Assembly: GCA_002309805.1 (NCBI GenBank)
Contig: DBYJ01000026.1
Span: 34,738-98,737, forward strand
Direction of reading: 5' to 3'
Source: Bacteroidales bacterium UBA1189
GTDB lineage: Bacteria; Bacteroidota; Bacteroidia; Bacteroidales; Bacteroidaceae
Length of the DNA stretch: 64,000 nt
Shown here: positions 35,593-43,100 of the stretch, piece by piece
Layout: each line of letters opens with the position of its first letter
Numbering within the stretch: the stretch's first letter is position 1
Notes under the pieces: model-generated
Database searches by the model: none
What the model was told of the DNA's origin: nothing
The model's input: the letters and a program-made list of their open reading frames with translations, nothing else
Made by a program: the position numbers and the translations under genes

Positions 35593-36546
35593 TTATGAAT
35601 TAAGCCAGCGGACGCCCATTTGGCTGCCTATAATCTGCTGCACGTCATGGACAAGCTGCTCGTCGATGGGCTCCTCGGCATAGCGGATGTTACGCTCTAC
35701 ATTGGCAGGGTTGGCGCTGCTGAAGAGCGTGGTAGCGATACGGGGATTCATTGTGCCGGTAGAGAACTGCACCGCCAGCTTCTCAATTGGGTAGCCCTGC
35801 TCCTGACAATAGGCAGCAGCACGGGCGCAGGCCTCCTTCAGCGCTGCGGGAGCCGGATGCCAGTCAGGTGTGCCGCGTGTGGAGAGCAGCCCCATCGACA
35901 ACGGCGAAGCATTGATGACGCCCACGCCATGTGCCTCGAAGAAGTCGAGGTATTCCGTCAGCAGCGTGTCGTTCAGGCTATAGTGGCAGAAGTTGAGGAT
36001 GCTTTCCACCGTACCCTCATCGCATTGCTCCACCATCCAGCGGAGGTTCTCGGGCTGGAGGTCGGTGATACCCACGTGTCCCACCACGCCCTTGCGGCGC
36101 AGCTCAACAAGTGCAGGAAGCGTCTCATCAACAACCTTCTGGAGGCCTCCGTCCATACCCGCCTGGAACTCGATGTCGTGGACGTTGATGAGGTCGATGT
36201 AGTCAACCCCCAGCCGCTCCATGCTCTCATAGACACTATCCGTAACGCGCCGGGCACTATAGTCCCACGTGTTCACGCCGTCATGCCCATAGCGCCCCAC
36301 CTTCGTGGAAAGGAAATACTTGTCGCGCGGAATCTCGCGGAGCGCCTTGCCCAGCACGGTTTCCGCCTTCAGATGCCCGTAGTAGGGCGACACGTCAATG
36401 AAGTTGATGCCGCTTTCGACGGCAACGTGCACGGCACGGATGCCCTCGTCCTCGCGCACACTATGGAACACGCCGCCCAGCGACGATGCCCCGAAGCTGA
36501 GGTTCGACACCCTCATGCCCGTCTTTCCAATTTCATTATAAATCAT
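35593..36546 (-). CDS. Aldo/keto reductase, putative L-fucose/L-galactose 1-dehydrogenase
   Basis: 317 residues from MIYNEIGKTGM; the frame continues upstream through the promoter. It has the aldo/keto reductase fold with the catalytic tetrad (INFIDVSPYYGH with Asp and Tyr, Lys in FLSTKVGRYG, His in INVHDIEF) and closely resembles plant and bacterial L-galactose dehydrogenases, which also oxidise L-fucose to the lactone. It is the first gene of the operon and has the promoter at 36577-36608. Together with the lactonase and fucosidases it suggests an oxidative L-fucose pathway. Confidence 0.8.
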   Translation of the reverse strand: MIYNEIGKTGMRVSNLSFGASSLGGVFHSVREDEGIRAVHVAVESGINFIDVSPYYGHLKAETVLGKALREIPRDKYFLSTKVGRYGHDGVNTWDYSARRVTDSVYESMERLGVDYIDLINVHDIEFQAGMDGGLQKVVDETLPALVELRRKGVVGHVGITDLQPENLRWMVEQCDEGTVESILNFCHYSLNDTLLTEYLDFFEAHGVGVINASPLSMGLLSTRGTPDWHPAPAALKEACARAAAYCQEQGYPIEKLAVQFSTGTMNPRIATTLFSSANPANVERNIRYAEEPIDEQLVHDVQQIIGSQMGVRWLNS

Positions 36547-36576
36547 GGCAACTCGAAATAATCTGTATTTTGAGGA

Positions 36577-36608
36577 CAAAGATACAAGTAAACAAGAGAA
36601 AAAGCAAA
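36577..36608 (-). promoter_or_regulatory. Promoter of the fucose-type operon
   Basis: Minus-strand TTTG (36605-36608), 20-base spacer, TATCTTTG (36577-36584). The leader to the ATG at 36546 is about 26 bases. Confidence 0.78.
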
Positions 36609-36678
36609 TAATAATGAAAAAAAACTCATTCCGCAAAAACGCGTTTTCATTTCGTCGATTATTCCCCCGTTCTGTTTT

Positions 36679-36750
36679 TTGCCTGCTCTGGCGATTTATT
36701 TGCTTGGGCTGACAAATTTATTGCTTATTCTATTTTTTTATTTGCCTACG
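36679..36750. repeat. 21-bp tandem array, TTTGCCTGCGCT family (copy 1)
   Basis: The G of TTGCCT or TTGCTT recurs at 36681, 36702, 36723 and 36744, exactly 21 bases apart, with AT-rich fill. The same family recurs upstream of the ECF sigma gene at 52711-52800. Confidence 0.85.
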
Positions 36751-36751
36751 C

Positions 36752-36805
36752 TATTTATAAACACGGCCCCTGTTTATATAAACGCGCCCCCTGTTTATAA
36801 ACATC
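36752..36805. repeat. GTTTATATAAAC array (copy 2, inverted relative to 14071)
   Basis: TATTTATAAAC, TGTTTATATAAAC and TGTTTATAAAC follow one another at about 20-21 bases with C-rich spacers. The segment around 36754-36781 matches the reverse complement of the array at 14091-14125 almost base for base. Confidence 0.85.
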
Positions 36806-36945
36806 ATCAAACATCGGAGAAAACGAATCAAGCAATTCGCCTCATTCGCTTCATTTGCCGGCAGAAAGATTTTATATGAACGGCAAATTATCCGAATGAT
36901 ACGAATTTTTTATAGTGCGTTTTTCCACGAAATCGCCCAAAAACC

Positions 36946-37044
36946 GTGTAGATTGTGTAGATAGTGTAGATAAAACGCCCCATCTACACGCGCCAAACAG
37001 CAATAATTCAGCCCAATACCCCATTCGTGTAGATTGTGTAGATG
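36946..37044. repeat. GTGTAGATT nonamer repeats
   Basis: GTGTAGA begins at 36946, 36955 and 36964 (9-base period). An inverted ATCTACAC lies at 36982-36989 and two more direct copies start at 37027 and 37036. The inverted copy allows hairpins with either cluster. Confidence 0.75.
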
Positions 37045-37145
37045 TTTTACAAACTTTTTGTGAAATGAAACGCTTTCCTCCCTTGCTCCTATTCCATAAG
37101 AAAGACTTCTTTTAGAGAGTCCTTCGCCACAAAACCTCAAAAATA

Positions 37146-37177
37146 TTTGGTTTTTCATTTGCTTACTCGTACCTTTG
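37146..37177 (+). promoter_or_regulatory. Promoter of the antitoxin-like gene
   Basis: TTTG (37146-37149), 20-base spacer, TACCTTTG (37170-37177). Leader of about 28 bases to the ATG at 37210. Confidence 0.78.
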
Positions 37178-37209
37178 CCACACAATAAAGAATAAAAGAA
37201 GAAGATTAT

Positions 37210-37419
37210 ATGACAAACAATGCTACACTCCGAGGCGTTTACGTGAACGTGCCCGCCAGCGATTGGTCGCTGTTCCGCGAGCTTGTACGCAAGTTCGGTT
37301 GGCAGGCTGAGACTCGCGAGCAGATGCTTGATCGCTTTATTAGCACACGACCTGCTCAGCCGATGCTCAGCGAGGAAGAAATCATGTACGAGGTGAAATC
37401 CGTCAGGTACGCCAAATAA
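37210..37419 (+). CDS. Antitoxin-like small protein of a PIN-type toxin-antitoxin pair
   Basis: A 69-residue protein: a beta-strand start (GVYVNVPASDWSLFREL), a short helix, and a C-terminal LSEEEIMYEVKSVRYAK tail. In Bacteroidetes, small proteins with this kind of tail precede PIN-domain toxins. Here the toxin frame that follows at 37422 ends after 16 codons. The antitoxin has an intact consensus promoter. Function as an antitoxin is inferred from length, tail and the toxin remnant. Confidence 0.6.
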   Translation: MTNNATLRGVYVNVPASDWSLFRELVRKFGWQAETREQMLDRFISTRPAQPMLSEEEIMYEVKSVRYAK

Positions 37420-37421
37420 AA

Positions 37422-37472
37422 ATGAAGGTCATTATTGATACAAATCTTTATAAAACTATAATGCAGTATTAA
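37422..37472 (+). pseudogene. Stub of a PIN-domain toxin
   Basis: Two bases after the antitoxin stop, an ATG opens a frame reading MKVIIDTNLYKTIMQY and then stops. MKVIIDTN is the usual start of PIN-domain toxins, including the first catalytic Asp. Nothing after it resembles the rest of a PIN domain in any frame, so the toxin seems deleted, leaving a 16-residue remnant. Confidence 0.6.
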
Positions 37473-37525
37473 ATCCTCTGCATTTCCAACGACCTAAACG
37501 GAATTCTTCATTTCTTATCAATTTT

Positions 37526-37556
37526 AAGCGGCGAAAGGGAAACTCTTTCGCCGCTT
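37526..37556 (+). terminator. Terminator after the antitoxin/toxin stub
   Basis: AAGCGGCGAAAG (37526-37537) pairs with CTTTCGCCGCTT (37545-37556), followed by TTCTTTG. Confidence 0.85.
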
Positions 37557-37653
37557 TTCTTTGTTCAGCAAATAGGAATGACTATCTTTAAGAGAATAAA
37601 TCTCTTTTGATAGGCTGCGCCTCAGAACGGATGGAGCAGCAAGAGCAAAGCGG

Positions 37654-37675
37654 GAGACGCGGCATGCTGCGTCTC
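37654..37675. repeat. GAGACGC palindrome (relative of the one in pyrC)
   Basis: GAGACGC (37654-37660) pairs with GCGTCTC (37669-37675) around a GCATGC core, followed by TAC as in the pyrC copy. Confidence 0.75.
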
Positions 37676-37828
37676 TACAGTTCTGCCGAGTCGTGACAGA
37701 CGAAAACGCAGTTAAAAACTCAAAATTATTTGGTTTTTTGTTCACCTTGACCTGCGGTCTAAAATGCTTTCGCTCGATAAAAAGAAAACATTTTTCCTTT
37801 TATTCTCGCTTATTCGCATTTTTATCAC

Positions 37829-38044
37829 TATCTTTGTCGCGTCATGCATCGTAAGACCGCATGGCAGACATTTGGAAAAGGAAGCGTTTTAGCTTTTTCT
37901 TTTCAGTGAATCTGGACAATTCTTGAAACGAAAGAAAGGCATTAAGGCGCTCCAGGTTGGTTGTATATATGTTAGCTAACGCTCACACGATACGCCAACG
38001 TGTGAGCAGTTTTTTCATTATCTTTCGTTTCGGGTCGTCCAGAA
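37829..38044 (+). ncRNA. Candidate structured RNA or small mobile inverted-repeat element
   Basis: A -7 box TATCTTTG (37829-37836) without a clear -33 box is followed by a gene-free stretch. TCTGGAC (37910-37916) and GAAACGAAAGA (37924-37934) pair with TCTTTCGTTTC (38021-38031) and GTCCAGA (38036-38042). Inside lies a perfect hairpin, GCTCACACG (37981-37989) with CGTGTGAGC (37999-38007), followed by AGTTTTTT, which looks like a terminator. This could be a roughly 175-base RNA ending at 38015, or a MITE-like element flanked by the outer arms. No known RNA family was recognised. Confidence 0.35.
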
Positions 38045-38173
38045 CCTACTGAAAGGGTAAGTCAAAATTTGGCTCACACTTTCTTTTCGTATGTCTTTTT
38101 ACTTATCAAATCAACCACCCTCGCCTATAGAGCCAACGGCAAGGATAAAGAGAAACATTTAAAACATAACAAA

Positions 38174-38905
38174 ATGAGGCACTATTATTTTTTTTAAATC
38201 GTATTGGCTACATTAGTTGGATGTGCACCTAAATCTAACGAGGAAAAGGTTATTCAGGAGTTCAAAAACTACGCTAAGACACACTTTGATGATCCTTCAA
38301 AACTAAAGGAAATTATCGGTATTGATGAAACTGACACAATGTCAACAGTTCAGTTAAAAGAGGCCATAAAAGAAGGAATAACCCCTCTTCGTTCAGCAGA
38401 CTCTTTAATTAATCAATATGATAGTATCATAAATGAATACATAGAATTAAGTAATAAAAAAAATCTTAAAGATTTTTATAAAATGAATAGGTATGAACGG
38501 GAAAGACTAATAAACCTTCTAACAGAGAGATTTGAATTAATTGTTAAGAGACAAGCTTTGGCAAAAAAAGGAGTCAGTACTGAGGGTTATCAGAAAGAAT
38601 TAGAGATTCTTTTATCATTAAAAGATTCGACATTGATTCAAAATAAGATCCTTTATCGGATAAAAGAGTCTGATGGATTAAAAATAAGAGCTTATTATGT
38701 TATTACAGATACCTTATATAACTTTTTTTCATTCTCAGAAGCAAAAATAACAACGTCAGACGAGCCATTTAGGACGTTCAAAGATATAATTGAAGGAAAA
38801 CTCACGCCTATTATGAATGAACGGCATAAGCATAATATAAATGAACTACAAAATGGGAAATCCATTCTGTCAATCATTAAGCCATACATTAATGATGAAA
38901 AGTAA
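38174..38905 (+). pseudogene. AT-rich lipoprotein gene with a stop codon in the signal peptide
   Basis: Reading from the ATG at 38174 gives MRHYYFF, then TAA, then IVLATLVGCAPKSNEE. This is a clean lipoprotein signal interrupted by one stop; the lipobox LVGC and the helical, charged mature part (about 230 residues, many Lys/Glu/Leu) follow in the same frame. Translation from the TTG at 38204 would lack a usable signal. The eight-T run just before the stop could be a mutation hotspot, but a one-base slip would not restore the frame. No family recognised. The gene is visibly AT-rich compared with its surroundings and precedes another orphan lipoprotein. Confidence 0.6.
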
Positions 38906-38949
38906 TTTGTCACACATTTAGAAATGAAAAAAAGATATAGAAGGTTTTT

Positions 38950-39882
38950 ATGAAAAAACAACATCAGCTATTCTTTTTTTTAGGTGTAATAAGTCTAATG
39001 TTCGTAATTCAGAGTTGCACCAGCGCGTTTAGAAAGCATATTTCTGAACCACTTTCAATTAAAGAAATAAGGAGTATCTCTAAGAATAACCCTTCCTTTG
39101 TTGATATGTATGAAAACATTGAAGATATTAGAGAAGAATTATTTGATGATTTAGAAAATGAAATAAAATACGGTGATATTACATATAAAAGATTCTTCAA
39201 ATATGAGAAAAAAAGACATAAACTTATTAAAAATGCTTTAGAAGAATATCAATCGAAATATGATGATAATAAATCTTTTCAAGAGAAAGTGGATAGTGCC
39301 TTACAATATTGGCTTGATTACTCAGACGTGTATAAATATGTTCGCATTAAATTGATATCTTTGTATCCACGTATTGAAAAAAGAGGGTTCTATCCATATA
39401 ATTATTATTTAGATGAATTGGATTATACCTTTTCTATTGAACCTTTAGATTCAAATCTATCTTTTGTTTCGTATTATTGTAGGATATCAGATGATGACCT
39501 TTATGATTATATTTCATGTGAGGACAGTATTCCAATGGAGAAAAAGTATGCTCTTTATAGTCATGAAAAAAAATTCTCATATTATTCAAAAAAAGTAAAA
39601 GAAGATCTTAATACTTCCCGATTAGAGAATTTGTCTAAAGTGAACGTTTCTTACATAATAGTTGGGGATAAAGTAATAAAGGAGAGAGCAGGCATTCCTT
39701 CGCATGTGATGGATTATATAAATCATTCTGATTGGGGTTTCAATAGATTGGATTTTATTCAAAAAGAGGTTGATCAAAACTATGTGAGCCCTGCTGATTA
39801 TATAGATGCAAATGTAAACAAAAATATGGAAAAATACGACAAAAAGGTATATGACTTGTTTGAAATGTATTGGGATTACTAA
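38950..39882 (+). CDS. AT-rich orphan lipoprotein
   Basis: A 310-residue protein with a signal and lipobox MFVIQSC (Cys23). The mature part is rich in Asp, Glu, Lys, Tyr and Phe and looks mostly helical (SIKEIRSISKNN, DDLENEIKYGD), with no recognised motif. AT-rich codon use like the preceding gene, and 44 bases between them, indicate that the two arrived together and may be one transcript. A terminator lies about 110 bases downstream, past a palindromic element. Confidence 0.6.
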   Translation: MKKQHQLFFFLGVISLMFVIQSCTSAFRKHISEPLSIKEIRSISKNNPSFVDMYENIEDIREELFDDLENEIKYGDITYKRFFKYEKKRHKLIKNALEEYQSKYDDNKSFQEKVDSALQYWLDYSDVYKYVRIKLISLYPRIEKRGFYPYNYYLDELDYTFSIEPLDSNLSFVSYYCRISDDDLYDYISCEDSIPMEKKYALYSHEKKFSYYSKKVKEDLNTSRLENLSKVNVSYIIVGDKVIKERAGIPSHVMDYINHSDWGFNRLDFIQKEVDQNYVSPADYIDANVNKNMEKYDKKVYDLFEMYWDY

Positions 39883-39899
39883 CATTTTGTTCGAATAGG

Positions 39900-39982
39900 T
39901 TGGCAATCCGAAGTCCGTTCAGGCGGATTTTGTAATCCGACTAAAATGAGAAGGGGATTTGTAATCCCCAGCCAATGAACGG
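39900..39982. repeat. Compound palindromic element with two AATCC hairpins
   Basis: TTGGC (39900-39904) and CCGTTCA (39915-39921) pair with GCCAA (39971-39975) and TGAACGG (39976-39982), enclosing two hairpins: CGGATT/AATCCG (39924-39939) and GGGGATT/AATCCCC (39953-39969). Confidence 0.75.
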
Positions 39983-39993
39983 CAGCAAATGAT

Positions 39994-40026
39994 AAGGGAG
40001 TGTTGGCGTCAGCACTCCCCTTTTTT
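39994..40026 (+). terminator. Rho-independent terminator
   Basis: GGGAGTG (39996-40002) pairs with CACTCCC (40013-40019) and is followed by CTTTTTT. Confidence 0.85.
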
Positions 40027-40102
40027 ACTACTTCTTCCCCACTCCAACTAGACGTGTCGTTAAACATTACACATTAAACCTTAAACATTAAACATTTTTT
40101 AT

Positions 40103-40134
40103 TACCTTTGCAGCCCGAAAAGAGAACAAGGAGG
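40103..40134 (+). promoter_or_regulatory. -7 box and unusual Shine-Dalgarno before the CotH gene
   Basis: TACCTTTG lies at 40103-40110. AAGGAGG at about 40128-40134, seven bases before the ATG, is a full Shine-Dalgarno match, which is rare in Bacteroidetes and supports this start. Confidence 0.6.
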
Positions 40135-40141
40135 AAAGAAT

Positions 40142-43100
40142 ATGTTGACAACACTAATGGCTGCGGCACTGGTTATCAATGAGCTGATGGCTGCCAACTT
40201 GGGGACGGTGATGAGTCCCGCCACCAATTTCGACAGTTGGATTGAACTGTACAATCCTGACGATGCGCCCGTCAACCTGGGGGGGATGTACCTGAGCGAC
40301 AATGGTGCCGACCTCCGTCGATGGAAGATGCCCTCCGACGTGGGCAGCGTGCCGGCCAAGGGCTTCAAGGTCATCTGGCTGGGTTCCCACGACATCAAGG
40401 CCACACAAGCTCCCTTCAAACTCGATGCCGACGGAGGTACTATCTACCTAAGCGACACCGATGGTACGCTGGTGCTCAGTCAGGAGTATCCCGAGTGCAT
40501 AAGCCGAACGGCATGGGCGCGCACCACCGATGGCGGAGACGACTGGGGATGGACAGCTACGGCTACCCCTGGGGCCAGCAATGCCACAGCCTCCTTTGCC
40601 TCCGAGCGGCTGCAGGCTCCCGTAGTCAGCGTGGGCAGCAAACTATTCTCGAGCCCGCTAAACTTCAACGTCGAAATTCCTGAAGGCGCCACTCTGATGT
40701 ACACTACAGACGGAAGTCTGCCCTCGGCGCCAAAGGCGGATGGCCAAGAGGGCGACCCCTGGGTGGAATACGTCAGGAACGGCGACTGCGAGGGGGATGA
40801 TGCCAGCAGTCTCATCAGCCGCGATGCCGGCGGGAATGGTAATGTGAAGCGCATCGTTGACGGCGTGGGCTGCGACGGCTCACGAGGAATCCGCGTGCAT
40901 GCCATTGCCAATCCGAAAAACGAGTACGACGCTCAGCTTTTTGTCTATACTCCTGACCACATCTGGCGTACGGGTCAGAAATATCGCTTCCGCATGATGG
41001 TGCGTGCCGACAAGCCTGGCCGCATCTCTGCCCAAACACACACCACGCCCGGCAACTATATCTACTGGCAGGTACTGGAAGGCAATTACAACATCACCAC
41101 CGAATGGCAGGAAATCTACTACGAAGGCACCATCACCGACGAGCAAGTGGGCAAGCAGGGCGGCTGGTGGGGAGGCCAGGAAACCTATCAGGATATGCAT
41201 ACGATTGCCTTCAACCTCAATGTCGATAAGCAGGAAAACAACTTCTATTTCGACAACGTGTCGTGGCAACTCTATACGGGTGACGACTCCGGCGCTGATG
41301 CCTCGCGGAAGAGCGAGGATGGGCAGTTCACCGTCTCCAAAACCACCAACTACGTGTTCCGTCTCTATAAAGACGGCTACCTGCCCAGCGTGCCTGTCAC
41401 CCGCAGTTTCATCCAAACATCCAACAAGTATACGCTCCCCGTCATCAGCATCGTTGGCGACAAGAAATATTTCACCGACTCCAAGATAGGCCTCGACTGC
41501 GATGGCGACGGCACCAACGGCAAGACGGGCAACGGACAAACCCAGCCGAAGAATTACAATCAGCCTTGGGACCGTCCCGTGAACTTCAGTTATCTCTCGC
41601 CTGAGGGCGAAATGCTGTTCAATCAGGACGTGAACATCAAGGTTTCGGGCGGCTACACCCGTTCCCAGCAATATCGTTCGTTCAAACTGAAGTCCAGCAA
41701 GGCGTTCGACGGAGAGAACCGCTTCGACTTCTCCTTCTTCCCGCAGAAGCCCTATATCCGCAGCAAGACTCTGCTCCTCCGTAATGGTGGCAACGACATC
41801 TGGCGCCACAACGCCCGTTTCATCGACCCTGCTCTCGAAACCATCATCCAGCGCTCGGGCATCGACCTCGACGTGCAGTCGTATGTGCCTGTCATAGAAT
41901 ATGTGAACGGGCAACTGCGTGGCGTGCTGAACCTGCGCGAACCCAACAACGACAATTTTGCCTACGCCAATTTCGGCTATGACGACGAGGAGCTTGATGC
42001 CTTCGAGAACCTCGAGATGAAGAACGGCAACGACAGCGTCATCAACCGCATCTTTGAGCTGGGCCGTCATATCAACGATCCTGGAGCCTACGACGAGCTC
42101 GTCTCCCTGCTCGATATTGACGAGTTCATCAACTACATGGCCGTCACCTTGTTCCTTTATAATGACGATTGGCCCGACAACAACATCAAGGCCTACCGTA
42201 GCCGGAACGACGGGCGCTATCGCTTCATCAGCTTCGACCTCGACTATGCTTTCAAGGGATGTTGGGACTATAGCGGTACCGACCCCTTCGTCACCTTCTA
42301 CAAGTTTAAGGATTCGAGCGCGCCAAGGACCAGTTACAATAAGGATATCGTAAACCTCTTCTTAAACCTGCTCGACAACGAGGTTTACCGTCATCAGTTC
42401 ATCGACACCTTCTGCATCGTAGCTAGTAGCGTCTTCGAGCCCAACCGCGCTGAAATGATTGTGGATGAGCTGCTGGCCAACGTGAAGCCTATGTGCCAGC
42501 TCATGAGACAACAAGGCATCAACGACGGTCATGACCCTGACCGTGCCGCCACCACTATAAAGAACGAGTTGAAGGGACGAAGCGCCACGATGACCAGCTA
42601 TATGAAGCAGTTTGCGCCCATGAAGCTCAGCACCGTCACACGACAGAGAGTCACCCTTACCACAAATCTCTCCACGCAAACTGCTAACCCCTCACCCCTA
42701 ACCTCAAACCTCATTACCGTCAATGGCCTCCGTGTGCCCTACGCCTACTTCGACGGCCACCTCTTCGGCCCCATTCGCATCGAGGCTCAGGCTCCTGCCG
42801 GCTATCGCTTCACGGGATGGAAAAGTAGCGGCAACCTGTTCTCTACAGAACCCGTCATCGACCTGCCCGACGCCGGCACCATTAGCCTCACGGCCACGTT
42901 CGAACCGCTTACTGCCGATGAGTTCGCTGCGCAGGGTATACCGCCTGTGCGCATCAACGAAGTAAGCGCCGCTAATGGCATCTATGTCAACGACTATTTC
43001 AAGCGCAACGACTGGATAGAGCTTTATAACATCACCTCCGAGCCCGTTGATGTCGAAGGAATGTACCTGAGTGACAACGCCAAAGAACCCCAGAAGTATC

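Larger units (their letters stand above)
36609..37145. other. Repeat-filled intergenic region
   Basis: No gene is supported here. From left to right it carries a TTTGCCTGC array, a GTTTATATAAAC array directly abutting it, and clustered GTGTAGATT words with an inverted copy. The rest is AT-rich. Confidence 0.7.
37473..38173. other. Gene-free, structure-rich stretch of the accessory patch
   Basis: Holds a terminator (37526-37556), a GAGACGC palindrome (37654-37675), a long-range inverted repeat TGCGGTCT (37753-37760) with AGACCGCA (37854-37861), and the large structured element at 37829-38044. No coding gene is supported. Confidence 0.65.

Noticed and set aside
36679..36879. 66-codon frame between the fucose operon and the antitoxin
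   Set aside because: It lies across two tandem arrays and its residues simply reflect them.
37524..37745. 73-codon minus-strand frame in the accessory patch
   Set aside because: Covers a terminator hairpin and a palindrome; no start signal.
37965..38010. Integron attC site
   Set aside because: GTTAGCTAAC and the neighbouring hairpin do not fit the RYYYAAC/GTTRRRY core order and no integrase is seen.
37841..38016. 6S RNA, tmRNA or SRP RNA
   Set aside because: Length suits 6S, but I could not place its conserved bubble, and there is no tmRNA tag frame or SRP loop.
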